Positions 1 through 6,332 are shown, numbered from the stretch's first letter. The stretch is DNA of 9,439 nt from Pseudomonadota bacterium (GCA_016198545.1 JACQIJ010000026.1:1-9439); one strand, 5' to 3'. Notes: generated from the sequence alone by a model not told the origin. Program-made: numbers and translations.

Positions 1-31
1 GCTTGAGGGTGAAGGGGAAAACGCAATAGTC

Positions 32-496
32 ATGAAAAACAAAGGGTTAAATATAACCACTCGGGGGCGGCACTCAGTGATGGCGATGGTCAAGCTGGCG
101 CAGTTTGGTAACAGCGAACCTGTCCCTCTGGCGCGGATTGCGCGCTCCGGCGATATATCGCTGTCCTACCTCGAACAGCTTTTCACGGGATTGCGGCGCA
201 AAGGTTTGGTGCGGAGCTTCCGCGGGCCCGGCGGGGGATACAAGCTGGGGCGGGCGGCCAAGGACATAGCGGTATCGGAAATCCTTATTTGCGCCAATGA
301 AACCGCCCCTGCGCGCCACCGCGAAGATGATGAAGACGCTGCCGGAACGGCCCATCAGCAAACCGAGGATCTTCTCTGGCATAACATAAGCGACGTGCTT
401 CACAACTATCTGCAGCAAATAACCCTGGATGACGTGGCCAAAGCCCGGCTGAAAGATCCCCGGCGCATCAATAAATTGTTTGAAAACGGGAGCTGA
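32..496 (+). CDS. iscR: Rrf2-family transcriptional regulator, IscR-like but lacking the Fe-S cysteine triad
   Basis: This is a 154-residue winged-helix DNA-binding protein of the Rrf2/IscR family, which controls iron-sulfur cluster or iron/sulfur genes. Residues about 32-62 form the helix-turn-helix (ISLSYLEQLF at 42-51 is nearly identical to E. coli IscR). RGPGGGYKL (64-72) is the family's wing motif, and LLWHNISDVLHNYLQQITL (114-132) matches the dimerisation helix of IscR. E. coli IscR holds its [2Fe-2S] cluster with three cysteines and a histidine between wing and helix. Here that stretch (90-113) is acidic and has no cysteine; the only cysteine is C87. It may bind a cluster atypically, as reported for Rhodobacter IscR, or not at all. 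The ATG has a loose Shine-Dalgarno (AAGGGGA about 11 nt upstream). The frame stays open to the window edge, so a longer N-terminus is not excluded, though the family normally starts about here. The cysteine desulfurase follows 21 bp downstream. The symbol iscR rests on homology only. Confidence 0.85.
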   Translation: MKNKGLNITTRGRHSVMAMVKLAQFGNSEPVPLARIARSGDISLSYLEQLFTGLRRKGLVRSFRGPGGGYKLGRAAKDIAVSEILICANETAPARHREDDEDAAGTAHQQTEDLLWHNISDVLHNYLQQITLDDVAKARLKDPRRINKLFENGS

Positions 497-509
497 TAGG
501 CCATATATT
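480..509 (+). promoter_or_regulatory. Predicted promoter of the cysteine desulfurase gene (leaderless type)
   Basis: A -35 TTGAAA (480-485, 5/6 to TTGACA) and a -10 TATATT (504-509, 5/6 to TATAAT) are separated by 18 bp. The -10 ends only 8 nt before the ATG at 518, so transcription would begin at or within a couple of bases of the start codon. The bases just before the ATG are pyrimidine-rich (TTCCTCCCCT) with no Shine-Dalgarno. An in-frame TAG at 497-499 rules out an upstream start. The -35 overlaps the end of the regulator gene. Prediction by eye only; read-through from the regulator's promoter is also possible. Confidence 0.4.
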
Positions 510-517
510 CCTCCCCT

Positions 518-1666
518 ATGGGACAACAGAAACCTCTCTATTTCGACTACAATGCCACAGCGTTGATACGCCCCGCCGTCACGGACCTGATGCGGGATAT
601 CATGGCGCGGCCCGGCAATGCCTCCGCCGCTCACGGCTTCGGACGCCTTGCGCGCGCCTGCGTGGAAAAAGCGCGCGAACAGGTAGCGGCGTTGTGCGCC
701 GTTCATTCCAACCAGGTCGTTTTCAACAGCGGCGCAACCGAGGCTAACAATACCGTCCTGAAAGCATTCGCAGGAGGACGTATCCTTGTTTCCGCCATCG
801 AGCATGCCTCAATGCTGGAATTCGACGCGAACGCAGAACGGATTCCGGTCATGCCGGATGGAACCATCGACATGGCCGCATTCGAAAAAATGCTGGATGA
901 CGGCCCGGCGCCCGCGCTCATCTCCGTAATGATGGTAAACAATGAAACTGGCGCCATGCAGCCGGTGGAGCAACTGGCGCGCTTCGCAAAGAAAAAGTTT
1001 CCGTCCGTCTTCTTTCATACCGATGCAGTGCAGGCCGCAGGAAAAATGAAGATAGATATGCCGGCGCTGCAAATCGATTATCTAAGCCTTTCCGCGCACA
1101 AAATCGGCGGGCCGCAGGGCGTCGGCGCCCTTGTCGTGTCGCCCGGCGCGCGTCCGGCAAAACTTTTGTATGGCAGCGGGCAGGAACGCCGCCAGCGCGC
1201 AGGCACGGAAAACGTGGCCGGAATCGCCGGATTTGGGCTGGCCGCAGAGATGGCAGGCGGCAGCATTGCCGAATACGCAAACCTCGCCGCATGGCGCAAC
1301 CGCCTTGAACGCGGCATGAAAGGCATTGCGCCGGATCTCGTGATTTATTCCGAAAACGCGCCGCGCGCGGCAAACGTTACAGCCTTCAGCATCCCGGGCG
1401 TCGCCGCGCAAACCATTCTGATGGGGCTTGACCTTGAAGGCATCGGGGTATCGCGTGGCACGGCCTGCGGCAGCGGCGCAGTAAAGCCCAGCCATGTCAT
1501 ACAGGCAATGGCCGGGGCGGACGCGCCGCCCGACGGCGCGCTGCGGATCTCGCTGGGATGGGGTACGAGGGAAGAGGAAATCGACATCTTCCTCTCAGCA
1601 TTTGAAAAAGTCGCCAGCCGCGCCGACGGCCGGAACGCAAAGAAGGAAGAAGCCGCGCATGCCTAA
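518..1666 (+). CDS. Cysteine desulfurase (IscS/NifS family, PLP-dependent)
   Basis: This is a class V aminotransferase-fold enzyme of 382 residues, the usual size for IscS/NifS. It removes sulfur from L-cysteine, giving alanine and an enzyme-bound persulfide for Fe-S clusters or tRNA thiolation. Visible signatures are FDYNATA at 9-15, SGATEANN at 71-78, the PLP-stacking histidine in EH (H97), NNET at 141-144, HTDAVQ at 167-172 (D169 and Q172 contact PLP), and the Schiff-base lysine K195 in SAHKIGGPQG. RAGTEN is at 228-232 plus N. The mobile-loop nucleophile is C317 in SRGTACGSG, followed by KPSHV. All catalytic residues are present, so it should be active. It follows the Rrf2 regulator by 21 bp and overlaps the ferredoxin start by 8 bp. 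No scaffold gene (IscU or SufB) is adjacent, so the name iscS or nifS is not assigned. MnmA, a known sulfur acceptor, is encoded about 2.7 kb downstream. The start has no Shine-Dalgarno. Confidence 0.93.
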   Translation: MGQQKPLYFDYNATALIRPAVTDLMRDIMARPGNASAAHGFGRLARACVEKAREQVAALCAVHSNQVVFNSGATEANNTVLKAFAGGRILVSAIEHASMLEFDANAERIPVMPDGTIDMAAFEKMLDDGPAPALISVMMVNNETGAMQPVEQLARFAKKKFPSVFFHTDAVQAAGKMKIDMPALQIDYLSLSAHKIGGPQGVGALVVSPGARPAKLLYGSGQERRQRAGTENVAGIAGFGLAAEMAGGSIAEYANLAAWRNRLERGMKGIAPDLVIYSENAPRAANVTAFSIPGVAAQTILMGLDLEGIGVSRGTACGSGAVKPSHVIQAMAGADAPPDGALRISLGWGTREEEIDIFLSAFEKVASRADGRNAKKEEAAHA

Positions 1667-1997
1667 AGTTACGTTTCTTTTCGCCGACGGCCGCAGCAAA
1701 GAGGTCGACGCGCCCGAAGGGCTTTCCGTCATGGAAATCGCGCAGAAAAATGATATCGAGGAAATCGAGGGCGCGTGCGGCGGATCGATGGCCTGCGCGA
1801 CATGCCATATTTACGTGCATCCGGACTGGCGGAAGAAATGCATGCCCGAAGAAGGAAAAAGATCCGCGGAGGAGGAAGATATGCTGGACCTTGCCTTCGA
1901 CGTGCGCAAGGAATCGCGCCTTGGCTGCCAGATTCAGGTAACGCAGGAAAAAGACGGCCTCATCGTCGCCTTGCCGGGAACGAAGACCAAATGGTAA
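1659..1997 (+). CDS. fdx: [2Fe-2S] ferredoxin, adrenodoxin/Isc class
   Basis: This 112-residue soluble electron carrier is of the vertebrate-type (adrenodoxin, bacterial Fdx/FdVI) class, which donates electrons during Fe-S assembly or to P450s. Cluster ligands are C40, C46, C49 (ACGGSMACATC) and C90 (SRLGC). The EEEDMLDLAF segment (71-80) is the acidic partner-binding helix typical of the class. The gap from C49 to C90 is 41 residues against about 37 in E. coli Fdx and adrenodoxin, and the extra residues include a fifth cysteine, C61. The start at 1659 was chosen because it gives the normal family N-terminus and has AAGGAAG about 9 nt upstream; the frame continues upstream only as an overlap with the desulfurase. 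The 8-bp overlap implies translational coupling. The position next to the regulator and desulfurase argues for a role in Fe-S biogenesis rather than a P450 system. The stop lies 1 bp from that of a convergent gene. Confidence 0.93.
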   Translation: MPKVTFLFADGRSKEVDAPEGLSVMEIAQKNDIEEIEGACGGSMACATCHIYVHPDWRKKCMPEEGKRSAEEEDMLDLAFDVRKESRLGCQIQVTQEKDGLIVALPGTKTKW

Positions 1998-1998
1998 A

Positions 1999-2634
1999 TC
2001 AGTAAAAAGAATAAGAGGACGGCAGCAAATCCCGTCCTGTCATCCGCGGATGGCTGTCCAGATCATCCATCTTTTTCAGTAATTCTTCAGCGGAGTTCAC
2101 CACATACAGGGTTTTATAGGCCTCCGCGTGCTTTTTCTTTGCCGCCACAATAGTTTCGATTTGCTGGACGGTTCCATCATAATAGCCGTTCTGGTTGACA
2201 AGAAACATGGAACTGACGGGCGCATCGGGGTCGTTATAGGATGAAAGTTCTTGAAAAACCTGGAATGTCCAGAACTCCTCAAAACTTCCGGAACCGCCGG
2301 GAAAGGTGATGGCAACATCGCATTCCTTTATCATCCGCGCTTTTCTGATATCCATGCTCGCCACTTCTTCCTCGATATGGGCGAGCGGCTTGTAATCTCC
2401 ATTGTGTTTTTTGACAAGATTAATAAGTTCTGTCGGTATATATCCCTTCACATGGAACCCATGCGCGCGCGCCGCACGAACGAAATCGCCCATCAGCCCC
2501 GTATCGCCGCCGCCATAAATACCGTCTTTTTTTCTTTCCGCGAGTCCTTTGACGACCGCATCGACCAGCGCTATTTCCTCCGGCGCGCCCTTTGAAGACG
2601 CCATAAAAGCGGTAACGACTTTGATCCAGCCCAT
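1999..2634 (-). CDS. LOG-family protein (nucleoside 5'-monophosphate phosphoribohydrolase, 'lysine decarboxylase-like')
   Basis: This 211-residue cytosolic Rossmann-like protein belongs to the LOG/TIGR00730 family. Characterised members hydrolyse the N-glycosidic bond of cytokinin or purine nucleoside 5'-monophosphates; the old name 'lysine decarboxylase' is misleading. Motifs seen are the phosphate-binding GGGDTGLMG (41-49), MDIRKARM (94-101) with the catalytic-type arginine R97, and PGGSGSFEE (112-120), which corresponds to the family PGGxGTxxE with T replaced by S and the catalytic glutamate E120 kept. Length is normal. The ATG at 2632-2634 is preceded by AGGAAGGAAAG at good spacing. The gene converges with the ferredoxin (1 bp between stops) and lies 78 bp downstream of an unknown protein on the same strand. 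The true bacterial substrate is not readable from the sequence. Assignment to the family is secure. Confidence 0.88.
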   Translation of the reverse strand: MGWIKVVTAFMASSKGAPEEIALVDAVVKGLAERKKDGIYGGGDTGLMGDFVRAARAHGFHVKGYIPTELINLVKKHNGDYKPLAHIEEEVASMDIRKARMIKECDVAITFPGGSGSFEEFWTFQVFQELSSYNDPDAPVSSMFLVNQNGYYDGTVQQIETIVAAKKKHAEAYKTLYVVNSAEELLKKMDDLDSHPRMTGRDLLPSSYSFY

Positions 2635-2712
2635 ATCAGACTTTCCTTCCTGAAAGGAGGGACCTTACGAAATGTCTAGGCTTGGAGCAAGAAAAATCTC
2701 TGCAACAAACCT

Positions 2713-4197
2713 TTACCAGGGCTTCAGCGACTTCGCCAGCGACCTCACCACTCCGCCTCTCATGCAGGAATCAAGGCTGTAGGGGGCCGTGAACACCCCG
2801 CCATGCACCTGGCGCAAAGCCGGGTTTTGCGCGTATTTGTCTTCCCCGCAGGTCAGGTCGTGAACCATCTGCAGGAACATCAAAGTCTGTACGTCCTGCG
2901 GCTCGAAAACTTTTATGCCGTAGCTATGCGCCTGACTGAACGCGCGCTGGATGACGCCTACTTTTTTCATGGACCCTGTATTGGCCACCGGCGCAACGTT
3001 GGCGGAAACGCGGACTCCCTTGCCGGCGAAATATTCCGCCGCATATGTTTTGCCGATAAGGTTAGCGGCGGCATAACTTGTGCCCTGCAGCGGCATCAAC
3101 CCGTTCGTCCAGAAGCGGCCGCCTTCATCCCGCACGACGTTCGGTTCGCACAGATGCGAAAGAGATAAAGCATTCAGCGTTTTGGGAATCAAGGTCCCGT
3201 GCCGTCTCGTCGCAGCCTTCGCAATCGCCGCCGTTTCCGGCGATACCTGCGCAGGGACGGAGGACGACGCATAAACAGTATAGGATTTCAGAAGCCCGGC
3301 TTTCCCCAGAGAGCGCGCTATGCCATCCTGCGCGGCCGCAAGGCGCCATTCCTGCCCGCGCCCGCCCTTATAGGCGAACGCGCCCAAGTGCACAGGTTCC
3401 CCGCCCGCGAACGCGGCCGCCGTCGCCGCGATACGGCCCGGGTTTTTCAGCAGATCCATCGACTCCCTCGCAAGAAACAGGCGGCCCGTCACGCCGGATC
3501 GGGGATCGTTCATGAAATCGATCAGTTTACTGCGGCTTTCAGGGCTCCGGTACGTGGTCAGCACGTCCGCGCCCGCCTTCAGCAGCAGCGGCAACGGCGA
3601 AAGTTCCGCCATGCCGCCCAGAAGCACTAACTTCATGCCTTTCAGAGCAATCCCGCCGGGCCTGGATCCCTTTTTTACAACTTCGTGGAATATCTCGGCT
3701 GCATCGGACGTAATCAGATTTCGGTGCAGCAGCGCATCGATTTCATCCCTGATTTCGTTCTGCGTCGTCGCATAGCCGCCATACTGGCGCGGGAAAGCGA
3801 TTTCATATCCTTTTGCTTTCGTATCCGGCGGCGCAATTATTTCGATTTCCATCGGCGCATTCACCGTATTGAAATGCTGCGCGAGGGAAACTTTCTTATC
3901 GCCTTCTGCAAAAACCATTCTCTCCTGCACGAGGTCCGCCATATAGAGCGCGATTTCCTCCGCATGGGGAGACGCCGCGCGTTTCTTCTCGAAATCGAAA
4001 AGAACCTCGCGATAGAGCGAGCCAAAACTCTTGGCATTTTGACGGGGATAAAACTTGACCAGATCGTCGAAAAATTTTTGCCGCGTATCGCGCAGGATGC
4101 CATAAAGCATTCCGCTGGCGCTGGGCTTTCCGCTGCCGGACTCTTTCGGCAGCTGTACTCCGGATTCGTCTTTTTTCTTTGTACTCCCCTTGCTCAT
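2713..4197 (-). CDS. Protein of unknown function with a degenerate SDR-like Rossmann core
   Basis: This 494-residue protein is not one I recognise by name. The first 30 residues are Lys/Ser/Gly-rich and probably disordered. Residues about 31-180 are mixed helical with no known motif. From 187 (GMKLVLLGGMAELSP) there is a beta strand, glycine-rich turn and helix, then ADVLTTYRS (210-218), which reads like the first two beta-alpha units of a nucleotide-binding Rossmann fold. Further on, SYAAANLIGKTYA (374-386) followed by KGVRVSANVAPVANTGSM (393-410) closely parallels the SDR active-site helix YxxxK and the following RVNxVxPGxxxT strand, but the catalytic lysine position is N379. It may be a non-catalytic or divergent dehydrogenase/reductase. 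The start has GGAAGGGGAG at good spacing. There is no signal peptide or membrane segment. It diverges from mnmA and is followed by the LOG gene, with no pathway hint. The SDR relationship is my inference from motif similarity; that it is a real gene is well supported by length, ribosome site and promoter. Confidence 0.75.
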   Translation of the reverse strand: MSKGSTKKKDESGVQLPKESGSGKPSASGMLYGILRDTRQKFFDDLVKFYPRQNAKSFGSLYREVLFDFEKKRAASPHAEEIALYMADLVQERMVFAEGDKKVSLAQHFNTVNAPMEIEIIAPPDTKAKGYEIAFPRQYGGYATTQNEIRDEIDALLHRNLITSDAAEIFHEVVKKGSRPGGIALKGMKLVLLGGMAELSPLPLLLKAGADVLTTYRSPESRSKLIDFMNDPRSGVTGRLFLARESMDLLKNPGRIAATAAAFAGGEPVHLGAFAYKGGRGQEWRLAAAQDGIARSLGKAGLLKSYTVYASSSVPAQVSPETAAIAKAATRRHGTLIPKTLNALSLSHLCEPNVVRDEGGRFWTNGLMPLQGTSYAAANLIGKTYAAEYFAGKGVRVSANVAPVANTGSMKKVGVIQRAFSQAHSYGIKVFEPQDVQTLMFLQMVHDLTCGEDKYAQNPALRQVHGGVFTAPYSLDSCMRGGVVRSLAKSLKPW

Positions 4198-4234
4198 GAG
4201 ACTTTCTCCCCTTCCAATTTCATGAATGCCTCTT

Positions 4235-4261
4235 TCTATAAAATCGCTCCAAACCTGTCAA
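4235..4261 (-). promoter_or_regulatory. Predicted promoter of the SDR-like gene
   Basis: Read on the minus strand, a perfect -35 TTGACA (4261-4256) is followed by TATAGA (4240-4235) after 15 bp, or by TAGAAA (4238-4233) after 17 bp; each -10 matches 4 of 6 consensus bases. Transcription would start about 30 nt upstream of the ATG at 4197, leaving room for the Shine-Dalgarno GGAAGGGGAG. The element lies back to back with the mnmA promoter in the same intergenic region. Confidence 0.5.
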
Positions 4262-4287
4262 CCTCGCGTAATTTATATATGTAAACA

Positions 4288-4316
4288 TTGCAATCGGCGG
4301 GCGTTTTCCCTATATT
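4288..4316 (+). promoter_or_regulatory. Predicted mnmA promoter (leaderless type)
   Basis: A -35 TTGCAA (4288-4293, 4/6) and a -10 TATATT (4311-4316, 5/6) are spaced by exactly 17 bp. Only 7 nt (GCTGCCC) separate the -10 from the ATG at 4324, so the transcript would begin at or next to the start codon. No Shine-Dalgarno is present upstream of that ATG. The same TATATT-to-ATG arrangement precedes the cysteine desulfurase gene. Confidence 0.5.
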
Positions 4317-4323
4317 GCTGCCC

Positions 4324-5448
4324 ATGAACAGCCTGGGCTTTGACAGGAAACCGGCAGATACGCGCGTGGTCGTCGCCATGTCCGGCGGGGTGGATTCATC
4401 CGTCACCGCCGCGCTTCTGCATGAACAGGGTTATGACGTCGTCGGCGTAACGCTGCAGCTGTACGACTACGGCGCGGCACTGGCCAAAAAGGGCGCGTGC
4501 TGTGCCGGGCAGGATATCTACGACGCCCGGCGCGTAGCCGAAACGCTGGGCTTCCCCCACTACGTTCTCGACTATGAAAGCAATTTCCACGACAGCGTGA
4601 TCGAAGACTTTGCCGACAGCTACCTGCGCGGAGAAACGCCGATCCCCTGCGTGCGCTGCAATCAAACCGTCAAGTTCCGCGACCTGCTGAAAGTCGCCCG
4701 CGACCTGAATGCCGACTGCATGGCGACCGGCCACTACGTGCAGCGGATCGTGGGCGACGACGGCCGCGCCGAGTTGCGCCGCGCCGCGGATGCGACGAAA
4801 GACCAAAGCTATTTCCTGTTCGCCACCACGCAGGAACAGCTTGATTTCCTGCGCTTCCCGCTCGGCGGCTGGGATAAAAGCATCACCCGCAGCCATGCCG
4901 GACGCCTCGGCCTGATCAACGCGAAAAAGCCGGATTCGCAGGATATCTGCTTCGTCCCCGGCGGCGATTACGCAAAGGTCGTGCGCAAGCTGCGCCCGGA
5001 TGCGCACCGCCCCGGCGACATCGTGCATATGGACGGACGCGTTCTGGGCCGGCATGACGGCATCGTCGGCTATACCATCGGCCAGCGCAAAGGGATCGGC
5101 ATCGGCGGCGGCCACAATGAGGGCAACGACCCGTTCTACGTCATCAGTCTCGATGCCACGGCGAACACCGTTACCGTCGGCCCGAAAGAAGCGCTGGCGC
5201 GGAATATAATTTACCTGAGGGATTGCAACTGGCTGGCCGGCGGCGGGAACGATGAAGTCGCCGTTAAGTTCCGATCCATGATGAAACCCGTATCCGCCAC
5301 CATCATGAACGGAAGCGAAATCCATCTGCGCGAGGCACAATACGGAATCTCGCCCGGACAGGCCGCCGTATGCTACGCCGGCGACCGCATACTGGGCGGC
5401 GGGTGGATCGAAAAAACCGGCAGCCGGTCTTTGAGAGCAGCCGCATGA
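4324..5448 (+). CDS. mnmA: tRNA-specific 2-thiouridylase MnmA
   Basis: MnmA uses ATP and a persulfide sulfur to convert U34 of tRNA-Lys, -Glu and -Gln to 2-thiouridine in the cytoplasm. The 374-residue product has the ATP-pyrophosphatase P-loop SGGVDSS (20-26), the first catalytic cysteine C112 in RCNQTVKF, ATGHYV (134-139), KDQSYFLF (159-166), and the persulfide-forming C209 in PDSQDICFV. It also has the C-terminal GYTIGQRKGIGI (249-260) and the beta-barrel domain after about 270. All key residues are kept. The start at 4324 was preferred over the in-frame TTG at 4288, which coincides with the predicted -35 and would add 12 residues not expected for the family. The stop overlaps a possible ATGA start of the next gene, so the two may be co-transcribed. 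The sulfur donor is likely a cysteine desulfurase, and one is encoded about 2.7 kb upstream. Confidence 0.96.
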   Translation: MNSLGFDRKPADTRVVVAMSGGVDSSVTAALLHEQGYDVVGVTLQLYDYGAALAKKGACCAGQDIYDARRVAETLGFPHYVLDYESNFHDSVIEDFADSYLRGETPIPCVRCNQTVKFRDLLKVARDLNADCMATGHYVQRIVGDDGRAELRRAADATKDQSYFLFATTQEQLDFLRFPLGGWDKSITRSHAGRLGLINAKKPDSQDICFVPGGDYAKVVRKLRPDAHRPGDIVHMDGRVLGRHDGIVGYTIGQRKGIGIGGGHNEGNDPFYVISLDATANTVTVGPKEALARNIIYLRDCNWLAGGGNDEVAVKFRSMMKPVSATIMNGSEIHLREAQYGISPGQAAVCYAGDRILGGGWIEKTGSRSLRAAA

Positions 5449-5463
5449 ACAGAATGAAAAACG

Positions 5464-5470
5464 AAAGGAA
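5464..5470 (+). promoter_or_regulatory. Ribosome binding site that decides the dienelactone-hydrolase start
   Basis: AAAGGAA lies 4 nt before the ATG at 5475 and 7 nt before the ATG at 5478. It is the best Shine-Dalgarno near the start of this gene and favours 5475 or 5478 over the upstream ATG at 5445, which overlaps the mnmA stop as ATGA but has only a weak GAG-type site. Confidence 0.55.
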
Positions 5471-5474
5471 ATCC

Positions 5475-6281
5475 ATGATGCGCATTTTTGCGTTCCTGAT
5501 GCTTCTCGCTGCTTTTTCCCTTCCCGCCCATGCCGGAGAAACCGTCACGTACAAGGACGGCGATACGGTGCTGGAGGGCTATTTCGCCCGCACCGATGCG
5601 CCCGCCCCCGCGCCGGTCATTCTCGTCATTCACCAGTGGAAAGGCCTGACGGATTACGAGAAAATGCGCGCCGACATGCTGGCGGCCAAGGGATACAACG
5701 CTTTCGCCATAGACATGTACGGACAAGGCGTGCGCCCGGTCACGAACGAGGAAGCGGGCGCGCTGGCGACAAAATACAAAAACGATCCCGACCTGTCGCG
5801 CAGGCGCATCGCCGCAGCTCTTGATCTCGTAAAGTCGATGAGTTCCGCCGGGCCGGAAATCGCCGTCATGGGATATTGCTTCGGCGGCACGATGGCGCTG
5901 GAAGCCGCGCGCGGCGGCATGGATTTCGATGCGTTTGTCAGTTTCCACGGCGGCCTGTCTACGCCCGATCCGGCGCAGGCGGGCGTTATCAAAGCCCCCC
6001 TGCTCGTCCACCACGGTGCGGACGATCCGTTCGTTCCTCCGGCTGATGTGGCGGCGTTCGAGCGGGAAATGATGGATGCGGGCACGCAGATGACTCTATA
6101 TGCCTATGTCGGAGCCGTGCATGCCTTCACGCAGAAGGAGGCCGGGAACGACCCGACAAAGGGCGCAGCCTATAACGCGGAGGCCGATATCATGTCGTGG
6201 GAGCGCACAATGGCGTTTCTGGACAATATATTGAAAAAAAGGGCTGAATCGTCTGCCCCCGCCCCTGCCTCCGTGCCGTGA
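5475..6281 (+). CDS. Secreted dienelactone hydrolase-family alpha/beta hydrolase
   Basis: This 268-residue protein begins with a clear signal peptide: a short basic start, a hydrophobic stretch at about 4-16, and an AHA-type cleavage site after residue 20 (PAHA/GE), so it should be periplasmic. The rest is a dienelactone hydrolase domain. The nucleophile elbow GYCFGG carries C135, the acid is D184 in GADDPFVP, and the histidine is H216 in VHAFT; HQWKGL (53-58) is the family's first conserved loop. These form the usual Cys-Asp-His triad. Family members cleave dienelactones and other esters, but the exported ones are uncharacterised and the substrate here is unknown. A start at 5445 would add 10 residues, including more basic ones, to the signal region and is the main alternative. 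The tail after about 255 is Ala/Pro-rich. The gene follows mnmA closely, probably as an operon of convenience, and the tRNA promoter follows it directly. Confidence 0.88.
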   Translation: MMRIFAFLMLLAAFSLPAHAGETVTYKDGDTVLEGYFARTDAPAPAPVILVIHQWKGLTDYEKMRADMLAAKGYNAFAIDMYGQGVRPVTNEEAGALATKYKNDPDLSRRRIAAALDLVKSMSSAGPEIAVMGYCFGGTMALEAARGGMDFDAFVSFHGGLSTPDPAQAGVIKAPLLVHHGADDPFVPPADVAAFEREMMDAGTQMTLYAYVGAVHAFTQKEAGNDPTKGAAYNAEADIMSWERTMAFLDNILKKRAESSAPAPASVP

Positions 6282-6285
6282 ATGC

Positions 6286-6314
6286 TTGACAAACGGGCTC
6301 GTTCGGGCGATAAA
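6286..6314 (+). promoter_or_regulatory. Predicted promoter of the tRNA gene
   Basis: A perfect -35 TTGACA (6286-6291) and a -10 GATAAA (6309-6314, 4/6) are separated by 17 bp. The start of transcription would fall near 6321, about 12 nt before the mature tRNA 5' end. The element sits in the 51-bp gap after the hydrolase stop, so the tRNA need not depend on read-through from mnmA. Confidence 0.6.
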
Positions 6315-6332
6315 ACGGCGTCTTTTCCGGAT

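Noticed and set aside
1..31. Possible 3' end of an upstream gene (TGA at 4-6) or an N-terminal extension of the regulator.
   Set aside because: Only a few bases are visible; neither can be supported.
74..805. Open frame of 243 codons on the minus strand opposite the regulator and desulfurase.
   Set aside because: It spans two well-supported genes on the plus strand, has no domain signature and would need to share the region with both.
1621..1693. 12-bp direct repeat CGCCGACGGCCG at 1621-1632 and 1682-1693 around the desulfurase/ferredoxin overlap.
   Set aside because: Both copies are coding (Ala/Asp/Gly residues) in different proteins and the word is typical of GC-rich codon usage; no third copy or dyad.
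2644..2664. Imperfect inverted repeat of TTCCTTCC and GGAGGGA type between the unknown gene and the LOG gene.
   Set aside because: It is mostly explained by the LOG gene's purine-rich Shine-Dalgarno next to a pyrimidine-rich stretch, the pairing is broken, and no T-run follows on either strand.
4132..4153. 7-bp inverted repeat GCTGCCG / CGGCAGC with an 8-nt centre near the start of the SDR-like gene.
   Set aside because: It is short, inside coding sequence, and of a kind expected by chance in GC-rich DNA; no T-run or regulatory context.
4396..5340. Long open frame of 314 codons on the minus strand opposite mnmA.
   Set aside because: mnmA is certain on the other strand with all catalytic motifs; the antisense frame has no recognisable domain and is a by-product of GC-rich codon bias.
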